Notes under the pieces: model-generated | What the model saw: only the letters and a program-made list of their open reading frames with translations | Databases searched by the model: none | Told to the model about the DNA's origin: nothing | Part shown: one piece after another, positions 48,591-58,258 of the stretch | Layout: each line of letters opens with the position of its first letter | Numbering within the stretch: the first letter of the stretch is position 1 | NCBI GenBank assembly: GCA_016288495.1 | Contig: JAEEZH010000025.1 | Location: 1 to 60,972 of the forward strand | DNA length: 60,972 bases | Direction: 5' to 3' | DNA from: Lachnospiraceae bacterium | GTDB lineage: Bacteria > Bacillota > Clostridia > Lachnospirales > Lachnospiraceae | Translations under genes and position numbers: made by a program

Positions 48591-51509
48591 TTATTTCACA
48601 AAATTAGATTCTCTCAAGATTATCAAATCGTTTTCATCATAACGTTTTGCAAACAGGATATTCTTGAGAAGCACGAGGTTCTTTTTATCCACGTTGTTCA
48701 TGGCGGCATCCATGATCTCCTCCACTTCCTTCGTGGTGACAAAGTGGGTAGAAGTCTGAAGCTCGTCTATCCTGGAATGAAGCGCCAGTACACCCATATC
48801 ATCTATGGTATATTCTCTTTCCAGCGCATAGTGCTTTGCATATTCCACCAGATCGTTATTTGAATATGTGGGCACTTCTATCACTGCCGGGAACATATTC
48901 GAGAAATATGATCTCATGGCTGAAAGCTTTTTGATCTCGTTCTTTTCATCCTCCAGAATGATGATCATATGTATGGTAGGATGATTCACTGCCTTGGCAA
49001 GGGTATCAAGGGAATTCACCGTCAGACGGCCGGCGTTCTCTATCACCAGAGCTCCGTTATTGAGCTTGGGGATAGCCTTTCTGATATCCTTGGAATTCAG
49101 GACATTTGCATCTATCTTTCTCATATCACCGGTGAAATCCATATCATTATTCTTCATGAATCTGGATACACCCATAGCCACTTCCAGTCTGACAGCTTTT
49201 TCATTTCCGCTGATCACCACATTACCTATGGCAGCTTTCATGTTGCACTGTGCCAGTGCGCGCTTAATACGTCCCTTAAGCTTCCTGATATGGAGCACAT
49301 CTCCGAAATCGGCTTCCAGATAGGAATCGTCTATATCAAGCTCCTGCTCCGATGCATCGGCACTGTCAGCCTCATCATCCACAGGCTCTTCTTCGGTATA
49401 AGCCTCTTCTCCCTCAAAGGCGGCGTCAAAACCGGGAAGCTCACCTGTGGCAAAATCGTCTGTGGGGATCTGTGAAGTATCAAATCTGTTCTGATCCTGA
49501 TATGCATTCTCATCAGCATAGGCCATATCCTGATCCTGATATGCGTTCTCATCAGCATAGGCCATATCCTGGTCCTGATATGCGTTCTCATCAGCATAGG
49601 CCATATCCTGATCGGGATATACATTCTCATCGGCATAAGCCATATCCTGATCCTGATATGCGTTCTCATCGGCATAGGCCATATCCTGATCCTGATATGC
49701 ATCCTCACCGGCAAAAGCTCCGACGGGCTGTTCATCCTCAATCTCGGGGATCTCCTCAACCCCCTCCTGATACTCTTCCCGGGAAATATCATATGCAGGC
49801 AGCTCCGTAGTCATCCCTCTGGAAACAAAATCCTCGGGAGCGGGAGCATCCTTCATGGCACTCATATAAGGAAGCTCACCTGTATTGTAACCTTCCTTAA
49901 GCATAGCCAGATTCTTACGGGTCTTTTCCACATCCTCCTCGGGAAGGACCACATCCTTTTCTATCTGCTCCACAGTGGGAAGCTCACCCGTTATCCTGGG
50001 AAGAATGGCTTCCAGTTCACTGGCAATATTGTTAGTCTGCTCCAGATTCTTTCGCTTGGCGTCCGCTATCCTCCGACGCTGGCTCTCTTTTCTCTGCTCT
50101 TCCCATTCACTCAGGAAACCGGACATATTTATCTGGCCCGTGATCTGTTTTTCCACGGATTCGGGCTCAGGGATCATCATACTGATCTGGCCGTCATCAT
50201 CCTGGGAAAGCATGCTGTTCACCGCATTCTCCCTGACGGGTGCGATACCGTCAGGCGCACCGGATCCAAGCACGCTGGTCTTTGTATGTCTGGTAGCTCC
50301 GGAAGGCGCATAGCCCGATACCGGCTTGACTACCGGCTGTATGTTTTCGGGGACGTTTGAAAAATAATTCTCCCCTTCATCCTCATCATAGACCATACGG
50401 CCCGTGGCCCTGATATCATTAAGAACAGCCTCATTTAAAGCGGCTGCATCCTCCTCCGCAAAAGCAAGAGCGGCAGTCCTCTCCCTGAAGAAAGTCTCCT
50501 CCTGGGTCTGCAGATCCCCCGTATTAAGGGAATCTCCGTCCTGAGACTGAAGGGTAAGTCCCTCAGGAACCTGCTCCTCCTGACTCTTAAACCACTCCTT
50601 CACATTTTCGGACAGATCAGCCTGAATGTTCATGGTGCTGAATTTGTCCCCGGAAAGCTGTTTAACCTGTATATCGTCCTCCAAAGCCGCAGCCGGAGCC
50701 TCCGTGCCCGCTGCCGCCGGCGGAGCGGTCTGTGATACCGGCGAAGGCTCATTCATATCCTCACCGGGATCCGCAATATATTCATCGCCCTCATATCCGG
50801 CATCTTCGGCTTCATCCTCATAGATCCCGGCATCCTCTTCATATCCGGCCATCTCTTCGGCAGGAAAGACCTCTCCGGACTCCAGTCTCTGGATATGCTT
50901 TTGCTTCTCCTGCTGCATGGATGTCAGGGGCTTATGCTCCTGCTTTAACTCCATGGCCTGCAAAATAGTACGGTTATCCGTGGACATCAGGATGATGTCA
51001 TCACACTCCTGAACGCACTTCTGGGCAGAGCCTACCAGATTGTACAGCTTTGCCAGTTCCAGATTCCATTTACCCGGCTCGTCCTCTACCTTTTTGTACT
51101 CTTCCAGAAGAGCAATGCGCTCTTCATAACTTACCTCTTCATACTTGTATAACAGATATTTAAGGATATAAGTCTGGGCACTGCCGGGAGCCATACGCTC
51201 ATATATCCGCTGGTAATTTACCGCATTTACCAGATCATCCAGCTTGAGGGAAAGCTTGCAGAGAGATGACACCACATGTCTGGATTCAGGATTTTTATTA
51301 TAAGCAAGAAGCATGATATCCCTGGCATCCTCGTATCTGCGGTTTGCGGCATATATCTCGCTCACCATGCAAAGAGTCCGGAGCTTCTGGACCTTACGCC
51401 AGTTAATGATATCACAAACCTCCATAGCCTCTTCGAAGCTATGCTCCCTGACCAGTGATTCTATCTGCTCTAATCTGATATTGTATTCCTTCTTATCCAC
51501 CTGTGTCAC
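48591..51509 (-). CDS. TPR protein with repeat-rich linker and C-terminal degenerate AAA+-like domain
   Basis: 972 aa; N-terminal TPR; acidic linker with (DMAYADENAYQDQ)n; C-terminal AAA-like topology with no Walker A (GNEKAVR). Confidence 0.7.
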   Translation of the reverse strand: MTQVDKKEYNIRLEQIESLVREHSFEEAMEVCDIINWRKVQKLRTLCMVSEIYAANRRYEDARDIMLLAYNKNPESRHVVSSLCKLSLKLDDLVNAVNYQRIYERMAPGSAQTYILKYLLYKYEEVSYEERIALLEEYKKVEDEPGKWNLELAKLYNLVGSAQKCVQECDDIILMSTDNRTILQAMELKQEHKPLTSMQQEKQKHIQRLESGEVFPAEEMAGYEEDAGIYEDEAEDAGYEGDEYIADPGEDMNEPSPVSQTAPPAAAGTEAPAAALEDDIQVKQLSGDKFSTMNIQADLSENVKEWFKSQEEQVPEGLTLQSQDGDSLNTGDLQTQEETFFRERTAALAFAEEDAAALNEAVLNDIRATGRMVYDEDEGENYFSNVPENIQPVVKPVSGYAPSGATRHTKTSVLGSGAPDGIAPVRENAVNSMLSQDDDGQISMMIPEPESVEKQITGQINMSGFLSEWEEQRKESQRRRIADAKRKNLEQTNNIASELEAILPRITGELPTVEQIEKDVVLPEEDVEKTRKNLAMLKEGYNTGELPYMSAMKDAPAPEDFVSRGMTTELPAYDISREEYQEGVEEIPEIEDEQPVGAFAGEDAYQDQDMAYADENAYQDQDMAYADENVYPDQDMAYADENAYQDQDMAYADENAYQDQDMAYADENAYQDQNRFDTSQIPTDDFATGELPGFDAAFEGEEAYTEEEPVDDEADSADASEQELDIDDSYLEADFGDVLHIRKLKGRIKRALAQCNMKAAIGNVVISGNEKAVRLEVAMGVSRFMKNNDMDFTGDMRKIDANVLNSKDIRKAIPKLNNGALVIENAGRLTVNSLDTLAKAVNHPTIHMIIILEDEKNEIKKLSAMRSYFSNMFPAVIEVPTYSNNDLVEYAKHYALEREYTIDDMGVLALHSRIDELQTSTHFVTTKEVEEIMDAAMNNVDKKNLVLLKNILFAKRYDENDLIILRESNFVK
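49491..49706. repeat. 39-bp coding tandem repeat, about 5.5 units
   Basis: Unit starts at 49491, 49530, 49569, 49608, 49647 and 49686 (partial); encodes DMAYADENAYQDQ. Confidence 0.95.
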
Positions 51510-51542
51510 CTCGGCAAACTACATATCTTCACAATCCATACA

Positions 51543-51571
51543 AGTTTACCACACACAACATCTTGTGTCAA
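51543..51571 (-). promoter_or_regulatory. Sigma-A-type promoter of the 972-aa gene
   Basis: Minus strand TTGACA-N17-TAAACT; spacer region holds the inverted repeat ACACAA-N4-TTGTGT. Confidence 0.65.
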
Positions 51572-51631
51572 AGAAATTATTACCTAACTACATATAAGTT
51601 TCCGGATCCGTCGGATTTTTCTTTTCAGGTA

Positions 51632-51703
51632 TTATTTTGTACCGAAGATCCTGTCTCCGGCGTCTCCCAGACCGGCAGCATCAGCCGCCGGCTTCGATCG
51701 CCC
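51632..51703 (-). pseudogene. upp: 3' remnant of uracil phosphoribosyltransferase (upp)
   Basis: Minus strand GRSKPAADAAGLGDAGDRIFGTK-stop; GLGDAGDRIFGTK matches the invariant UPRT C-terminus; a stop (TAG) immediately precedes the remnant in frame. Confidence 0.8.
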
Positions 51704-51745
51704 CTAAAGATACACTCATTTCTTTTCTCCGGATAAAACCACACT

Positions 51746-53380
51746 TTACATTCTGCGCTTGATCTTTTTTGACGTAGTCTTTTCAAAAGGCGTATCGCGG
51801 AATTCCACTTCGTTTATTCTCTTGTATACGGCAAGCTTCAGATTCAGGTTGTATATGCCGTCCTTTACGGTCTGCTGGGGATCATCGATGCCGTTTTCCC
51901 TGACATAATCCTCATTGATGAATACCTGGGCGGTGATCTTGCTGTTCTTATCATATACCACGACTTCGCCCACCGCCTTTATCTTCTGATATATCATACT
52001 CTCTATTTCCTCGGGAGACACGTTTTCACCGTTGGCAAGTATGATCAGATTCTTTATCCTGCCGCAAACATAAAGATGATCCTCATCATCTATCCAGCCC
52101 TTGTCTCCGGTATGGAACCATCCGTCTGTAAGTGCCTTTTTGTTTTCTTCTTCGTTTTCAAAATATCCCAACATGACCGTGGGACCCTTGGCACAGATCT
52201 CTCCGTATCCGTCCTCATCGGGATCTTCGATACGTATCTCAAGCGAAGGAATGACCTTACCCACCGATTCCGGGATATTATTGTCTATGGGATTGACCGC
52301 CAGGACAGGAGAACACTCCGTGATGCCGTAGCCGTTCAGCACCGTGATCCCCAGATCACGAAAGCCCCTGTAGGAATCCATATCCAAAGGTGCGCCGCCG
52401 GAGACTATCCTTGTGAGCCTGCCACCGAAAAAGGCCAGCACATCCGCAAACATCTCCCTCTTCTCTTCATCGCTCACATTACCCTTCTGCCTGTTCTCTT
52501 CTATCATGGTATCGATCATGGCATCGACTCCCTTTGCCTTAAGGAATCTTCTGAATCCGGCATAAAGAGTCTGGACAAAAAGAGGCACAATAAAAAGGAT
52601 ATCCGGCTTCGCAGCCTGTATATCGCTCATCATATAGCGCATATTTGAATTCACCGTAACAGTATTGTTACTGATTATGGTGATGAGCAGCGCAGATCCG
52701 AGACCGTAAATATGATTGAGCGGCAGAAGATACACTGAATTTCCGGTAAAATCGGTATTCATGGCAGCATAATGAATATTACCTACCGTATTCCTCTGAC
52801 TGAGCATTACGCCTTTGGGCTCACCCGTGGTACCTGATGTGTACATAAGGATCGCCGGTGCATCAGGGTCCGTTTCAATAGCTCCGGTATCGGGCAGGCT
52901 CTCTCCTTGTGCCGCATATTTTTCTATATCCTCCAGCCTGTACAGCACCAGATCATACGCCTTTGCCAGAGCCTCGGCTTTTTCGGCAAAAACTTTGGAA
53001 TAGAAAAGAACACTGCTCCTGCTCTTTTTTACTATAAAATCAAGAGAGGGCAATTCCAGACCCTTATCAAGGGTTACCAGCACATTATCACTCATGATCA
53101 CTGCAAACATGGTGAGGATCCATTCATAGGAATTATCCCCAAGGATCGCGATATGTGACCTTTTGCAGCCCTGTTTTGAAAACCACCTGCCCAGATTATC
53201 TATGGTATGAAGAAATGCGTCGGGAAACACCTCCCTTTTCTGGCCGTTTTCATTCTCCGTAAAGGAGAACATGGGAACCTCCGGCACTTCCTTTATGCGG
53301 TTAAGGATCACGGTGCGATAATCAAAGGCTGTTTTTTTGTTTTCCGGTACCGGAATAAAAGTATGATCTTTCATAAGCAA
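51746..53380 (-). CDS. AMP-dependent acyl ligase (class I adenylate-forming)
   Basis: 544 aa; AILMYTSGTTGEPKGVMLSQRN, NGYGITECSP, GWFHTGDKGWIDDEDHLYVCGRIKNLIILANGENVSPEEIE. Confidence 0.9.
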   Translation of the reverse strand: MLMKDHTFIPVPENKKTAFDYRTVILNRIKEVPEVPMFSFTENENGQKREVFPDAFLHTIDNLGRWFSKQGCKRSHIAILGDNSYEWILTMFAVIMSDNVLVTLDKGLELPSLDFIVKKSRSSVLFYSKVFAEKAEALAKAYDLVLYRLEDIEKYAAQGESLPDTGAIETDPDAPAILMYTSGTTGEPKGVMLSQRNTVGNIHYAAMNTDFTGNSVYLLPLNHIYGLGSALLITIISNNTVTVNSNMRYMMSDIQAAKPDILFIVPLFVQTLYAGFRRFLKAKGVDAMIDTMIEENRQKGNVSDEEKREMFADVLAFFGGRLTRIVSGGAPLDMDSYRGFRDLGITVLNGYGITECSPVLAVNPIDNNIPESVGKVIPSLEIRIEDPDEDGYGEICAKGPTVMLGYFENEEENKKALTDGWFHTGDKGWIDDEDHLYVCGRIKNLIILANGENVSPEEIESMIYQKIKAVGEVVVYDKNSKITAQVFINEDYVRENGIDDPQQTVKDGIYNLNLKLAVYKRINEVEFRDTPFEKTTSKKIKRRM

Positions 53381-53385
53381 AACTC

Positions 53386-53649
53386 CTAAATACTGACATT
53401 TTTCTTTTTGAGCATGTCAAGGAAATCATCAACCGTAACTATACTCATAAGCTCATCATCTTCGAATCTTACCGAAAAGCGCTCCTCGGCATCATTTACC
53501 ATTTCAAAAAGAGTCAGGGAATTAAACCCCAGATCTGCGATAAGCTGCATCTTTCCGTCGAGCTCCTCAGGAAGAGGATCCGCATATTCACTCATCAGTT
53601 CACGTACCTTCTTAAGCTGTTCTGTCATTTTTTTCCTCCTTTGTAACAT
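53386..53649 (-). CDS. Acyl carrier protein
   Basis: 87 aa; LIADLGFNSLTLFEMVNDAEERFSV, with NSL in place of the usual DSL. Confidence 0.85.
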   Translation of the reverse strand: MLQRRKKMTEQLKKVRELMSEYADPLPEELDGKMQLIADLGFNSLTLFEMVNDAEERFSVRFEDDELMSIVTVDDFLDMLKKKNVSI

Positions 53650-53672
53650 GTATTGATCTAAATACCGTTTTT

Positions 53673-54704
53673 TTACAACACTTCCCCGGGATCCATGGCC
53701 ACCCTCAATGCATCACCCAGCCGGTTGCAGCAGACCATGGTCAGCACCATGATGATGACCGGCGGCACCAAACGGTGAGGATGCAAAAAGAAATTGAGCA
53801 ATCCGCTCTGGATCATAAGTCCGAGAGAGACCTCACCCGACGAGATGCCCAGTCCCATCACCGAAAGAGTGGATTCCATAAAGATAGCCGAAGGAATAGT
53901 CACCATGATCTGTGTGATCACAGGGCCCGTTATATTCGGCAGTATGTTTCTGAACAGGATAAAAAAACTGCCTGCTCCCAGAGTCCTGGACGCCAGAACA
54001 AATTCCGCCTCCCTCATCCTCAGGACCTCTGCTCTGGTTATCTGGCTCATGCCAATCCAGCCTGTTATCATAAAAGCTATTATAAGGGTTAATATACCCG
54101 GTTTCAATACAAGGACCAGCAGCGTCAGCACCACCATCTGGGGAATAGACCCCCAGATATCGACAACACGCTGCATGCACATATCCACGGCTCCGCCGAA
54201 ATATCCGGATATCATCCCGTAGGTGAGACCGATCAGTACATTTACAAGTGTGGATACTACGGCTACAAACAAGGATATCCGAAGTCCCCGGAAGCACCGG
54301 CAAAACACATCCCTGCCCATAGCGTCCGTTCCGAAGAAATGATACTGGGCTATTCCCTGCTCAATATAGGGATTGGATACTTCCCGTCCCGTAGTTTTAT
54401 TGATCACACTCTTTCCGTCAAAGATACCCAGCTGCTCGATCACCGGTATCCTGGGAGTCAGATTGGGATATTCCAACTGCTGAGCGTTATATTTATAACC
54501 CGAAAGCCACGGTCCGATGATCGCAAGGACTACCAGCAGTAAAAGAACCACAAGCGCAGCCACATTGATCTTTTTGCTTACAAATTTTTTATATACCGAT
54601 CTCCAATAGCCCTCTGTTCCGTAAGAGCTGTTGTCTTTTATCTCTTCACCGTTTCTTTCTATGAAACGAAAATCTTCTGCTTTAGGCTCATAACCCATGA
54701 TCAT
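53673..54704 (-). CDS. oppC: Oligopeptide-type ABC transporter permease (OppC-like)
   Basis: 343 aa; HFFGTDAMGRDVFCRCFRGLRISL; EAA loop. Confidence 0.9.
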   Translation of the reverse strand: MIMGYEPKAEDFRFIERNGEEIKDNSSYGTEGYWRSVYKKFVSKKINVAALVVLLLLVVLAIIGPWLSGYKYNAQQLEYPNLTPRIPVIEQLGIFDGKSVINKTTGREVSNPYIEQGIAQYHFFGTDAMGRDVFCRCFRGLRISLFVAVVSTLVNVLIGLTYGMISGYFGGAVDMCMQRVVDIWGSIPQMVVLTLLVLVLKPGILTLIIAFMITGWIGMSQITRAEVLRMREAEFVLASRTLGAGSFFILFRNILPNITGPVITQIMVTIPSAIFMESTLSVMGLGISSGEVSLGLMIQSGLLNFFLHPHRLVPPVIIMVLTMVCCNRLGDALRVAMDPGEVL

Positions 54705-54723
54705 GCCTCTTTCTTTTTATCCC

Positions 54724-55659
54724 TTATTCTGCCTTCCCTGCTATTCTGATCCTGGGATCCAGGATACCGTATATCAGATCCACGCCCAGCATCACCACCA
54801 CATAGATCATGGCGTAGATGAAACTCAGAGCCAGGACAACATTATAATCATTTTCAAGAATGGCCTCTCCCATAAACGAACCGATCCCGGGAACGGCGAA
54901 CATATCCTCTATTACCAGGGTACCCGTCAAAAGTGAGACCACAAGGGAACCCATCACCGTTACTATGGGAAGAAGCGCATTTCTCAGAATATATCCAAAG
55001 ATCAGGGTCTTTTTATCCATACCCTGACATCTGGCAAAAAGCACATAATCCGACTGCATCACCCTCAGGGTCTCATCCCTGGTAAATCTGCTGATCACGG
55101 ATAAGATCATCACCGATGACGCCAGAATGGGAAGGGCAGCCGAAGACAACGGCGCTCTCAGATCATAGATCAGAGGAAACAGGCGCCATTTAAAGCCAAG
55201 ATAATAACAGAATAATACCGCAAAAACGTAAGCCGGTGCCGCAAGTCCCAGTATCGAGATACCCATAGCCAGATGATCCGGGAAACGTCCCTCCCATACC
55301 GACGCCATGAGCCCCAGTGCAATACCGGCTACAGTCCCCAGCAACAGAGAGCAAAAACCTATACCCACAGATACTCCTATCCTGCCTGTCAACAGCTCCG
55401 ACACGGGAATATCGCGGGCCAGCACATAGCTTACCCCGAAATCCCCTTTTAAAACATTTTTCATATATATGAGAAGCCTGGTGAAAACAGGCTTGTCCAG
55501 GCCGTATTTTGCCGCCAGCACAGCTTTCTGGGCCGCATCCAGCTTCTCATCGTTAAACGGCGAACCGGGCATCAATGTCAGTAATAAAAACAGGATCACC
55601 ATCATAGCGATCAGGGAACAGGCTGATATCAATATCCGCTTTAAGATATATTTTTTCAT
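54724..55659 (-). CDS. oppB: Oligopeptide-type ABC transporter permease (OppB-like)
   Basis: 311 aa; LLTLMPGSPF; GTLVIEDMFAVPGIGSFMGEAI. Confidence 0.9.
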   Translation of the reverse strand: MKKYILKRILISACSLIAMMVILFLLLTLMPGSPFNDEKLDAAQKAVLAAKYGLDKPVFTRLLIYMKNVLKGDFGVSYVLARDIPVSELLTGRIGVSVGIGFCSLLLGTVAGIALGLMASVWEGRFPDHLAMGISILGLAAPAYVFAVLFCYYLGFKWRLFPLIYDLRAPLSSAALPILASSVMILSVISRFTRDETLRVMQSDYVLFARCQGMDKKTLIFGYILRNALLPIVTVMGSLVVSLLTGTLVIEDMFAVPGIGSFMGEAILENDYNVVLALSFIYAMIYVVVMLGVDLIYGILDPRIRIAGKAE

Positions 55660-57314
55660 TTTGCCACCTGCTTTTTGTATTTTGCATTTTTAAAGCCGAT
55701 TTCAGGAGTTAAGGGAAGAAAAAGGATCCCCGGCACCTCATCCGACACCAGACAGGCACTTCCCTGACAATAAATGGGGATAATAACAGCTTCCTCCATC
55801 AGATAATCCTCCGCTTCATGGAGCTTCTCAAATCTTTTTGCAGCGTCCAAAACCAGGGGTTCACTGTTTGCATCTTTCATTATCTTATCATAGACCCGGG
55901 AACTGAATCCGGGACAATCCCATTTTGCACCTGTCACAAACAAATTCAGATAAGATACGGGATCCCCGTAATCCGCAGCCCAGGCAAACAGGCACAGATC
56001 ATAATTGCCATTAAACATTTCCTGATGAAAAACATTGGGCTGGACCACCCTGTATTTAAGCTTAAAGCCCGGAAGCTTATTTTCCCATTCCTCCTTTAAA
56101 ATATCCATAAAGGTATTTGTCTCCGAAACAGTCAGTAACTCGAACTCCGCCCCGCTTTCACCGAGCTCCTCAAGACCCTTTTCCCAATATTCCCGGGCTT
56201 TTTCGGGATCATAGCCGCATACATCCTTATACCGGTCCGTTTCTCCTCCGAAATCCGTCCCATCCGGTTCAATACAGATCTTTTCGGGGATCAGCCGTGT
56301 CATCACCGTATTCCCTGCTCTCAACAGATTTTTCTGAAGCATTTCCCTGTTAACGCAAAGATTCAAAGCCCTGCGTATATTCCGGTTTGCCAGAGCTTTA
56401 TTGTTGAAATTCTGCATTACATACCATACCATCACTCCGCTGACTTCATTCAGTCTCGGATCTCCTTCCGAAACCTCCAGCTGCTCCCCGGAAATGGGGA
56501 TACACTCGGCGGCTCCTGTTTGAAAGCTCATTATCAGCTGCTGCTGGTCGGCAAGCAGCTGCAGATTCACCCCCGCAAGCTCCACTTTATCCGCATCATA
56601 ATAGTATTCATTTTTTCTGAGATGGATCTGTTTTCCCCTGGGCTCATAGTAATCTATAGTAAAGGGACCGCAACTTAGGATATTATCCCCATTCGCAAAA
56701 TATCTGTCCTCATGACTGTAATAGTACCGGCGGTTACAGGGACTCATAGTCGGTGCGGCCAAAAGATCGGTGAAAAATGGACAGGGATTCTCCAGTTTTA
56801 TCTCCAAAGTATGGTCATCTACTGCCCTGACCCCAAGTGAATCAACGGGTGCACGACCATAAAAAATATCCTCTGCCCCACATACCTTCACATATTCGGT
56901 GATCATTATCGCAGCATCGGATGCATTTTCCGGATCTACCAGCCTCTGGAAAGCAAAAACAAAATCATCCGCCGTAACCTCTGTCCCATTATCCCAGCGG
57001 GCATCCTCCCTAAGATAAAAGGTATAAATTCGACCATCTTCAGACACATCATAGCTCTTTGCGATACCACAGACAGCATTTCCCTTCTCATCCCTGGTCA
57101 TAAGCCCTTCCAGGAACATTCCCTGTATTTTTATATTTTCCGCATAGAACTGCTTCTGCGGATCAAGATTAACGGGTGGATTCAAGACATAAAAATCTAT
57201 CTCATTTTCCGGATCCGTCGAAGGAATGGATGAAACGCATCCGCAAAGTAAGGACGCCACCGACGAAAGCACAGTTAATATACTTATCACTCTCACAAAG
57301 CCGCGTCTCATCAA
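55656..57314 (-). CDS. oppA: Oligopeptide-type ABC transporter substrate-binding lipoprotein
   Basis: 552 aa; SLLCGC lipobox-like; SBP_bac_5 pattern. Confidence 0.9.
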   Translation of the reverse strand: MMRRGFVRVISILTVLSSVASLLCGCVSSIPSTDPENEIDFYVLNPPVNLDPQKQFYAENIKIQGMFLEGLMTRDEKGNAVCGIAKSYDVSEDGRIYTFYLREDARWDNGTEVTADDFVFAFQRLVDPENASDAAIMITEYVKVCGAEDIFYGRAPVDSLGVRAVDDHTLEIKLENPCPFFTDLLAAPTMSPCNRRYYYSHEDRYFANGDNILSCGPFTIDYYEPRGKQIHLRKNEYYYDADKVELAGVNLQLLADQQQLIMSFQTGAAECIPISGEQLEVSEGDPRLNEVSGVMVWYVMQNFNNKALANRNIRRALNLCVNREMLQKNLLRAGNTVMTRLIPEKICIEPDGTDFGGETDRYKDVCGYDPEKAREYWEKGLEELGESGAEFELLTVSETNTFMDILKEEWENKLPGFKLKYRVVQPNVFHQEMFNGNYDLCLFAWAADYGDPVSYLNLFVTGAKWDCPGFSSRVYDKIMKDANSEPLVLDAAKRFEKLHEAEDYLMEEAVIIPIYCQGSACLVSDEVPGILFLPLTPEIGFKNAKYKKQVAK

Positions 57315-58258
57315 TCCTCACCTCCCAAAAGCTCATTATTTCCCGTCCACTTCTTGAATTCCGTATCAGTACACCATACCTTATGTGTGCCTTCAAGCAG
57401 ATGCCAGCTTCCGTTATCATAATACACGCCATCCTTCTCCACATCATAATATTCCCGTTCTCTGAGCTGTACCAGAGGATTAGGAGACGGGATGGCAGAT
57501 ATCAGACTCCTGGTATAAGGATGTATCGGATTGTTAAAGATCTCCTCGGACGTCCCGCTCTCAAGTAAAAACCCCAGGTGCAGAACGCCTATCTTATCGG
57601 ACAGGTAACGTACCATTGAAAGATCATGGGAAATGAACAGAAAAGAAGTGCCCAGCTCATTTTTTATCCGGCGCAGCATATTTACCACCTGAGCCTGGAT
57701 GGACACATCAAGAGCTGCTATACATTCATCCGCGATAACAAGTGAAGGCTCCATGACAAGCGCCCTTGCAATACCGATGCGCTGTCTCTGACCTCCCGAA
57801 AACTGGGCAGGATAACGTCCCGCCTGTTCAGGAGACAGGCCCACCATGGAAAGGATCCTGAGTATCTTTTCCTTTCTCTCCTCACGGCTTTTATAAAGAT
57901 GATGTATATCCAGCCCCTCTCCCACGATCTCCTCAGCAGTCTTCCGGGGATTCAGCGACGACATGGGGTCCTGAAAGATCATCTGGATATTTTTATACAA
58001 AAGTTCCTTTTTTTGTTTATCAAGTGTACCCGAAATGTCCTCACCCTTTAAAAATATCCTTCCCGAAGTGGGATCATACAAACGGATCACACAACGCCCG
58101 ATGGTGGATTTACCTGAACCGGACTCTCCCACCAGACCATAGGTTTCACCCTTATTTATCTCAAAACTCACATTCTGGGCTGCGCGTATCACATGTTTTT
58201 TTGAAGAAAAATACATACACAGCTCTTCCACTTTTAACAGAGGTTCCTTAGCCGACAT
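57311..58258 (-). CDS. oppF: Oligopeptide-type ABC transporter ATP-binding protein (OppF-like)
   Basis: 315 aa; [24 protein letters not shown]. Confidence 0.93.
   Translation of the reverse strand: MSAKEPLLKVEELCMYFSSKKHVIRAAQNVSFEINKGETYGLVGESGSGKSTIGRCVIRLYDPTSGRIFLKGEDISGTLDKQKKELLYKNIQMIFQDPMSSLNPRKTAEEIVGEGLDIHHLYKSREERKEKILRILSMVGLSPEQAGRYPAQFSGGQRQRIGIARALVMEPSLVIADECIAALDVSIQAQVVNMLRRIKNELGTSFLFISHDLSMVRYLSDKIGVLHLGFLLESGTSEEIFNNPIHPYTRSLISAIPSPNPLVQLREREYYDVEKDGVYYDNGSWHLLEGTHKVWCTDTEFKKWTGNNELLGGED

Noticed and set aside
49491-49706. Regularly spaced repeats resembling a CRISPR array
   Set aside because: Units are contiguous without unique spacers and lie in a coding frame; no cas genes are present.
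49331-49810. Overlapping ORFs with repeats RMRTHIRIRIWPM (minus) and HSHQHRPYPDPDMR (plus)
   Set aside because: Alternative-frame readings of the 39-bp tandem repeat inside the 972-aa gene.
51632-51703. GC-rich, hairpin-capable stretch first considered as a riboswitch or structured leader
   Set aside because: It translates to GLGDAGDRIFGTK-stop, the C-terminus of uracil phosphoribosyltransferase, so a upp remnant explains it better.
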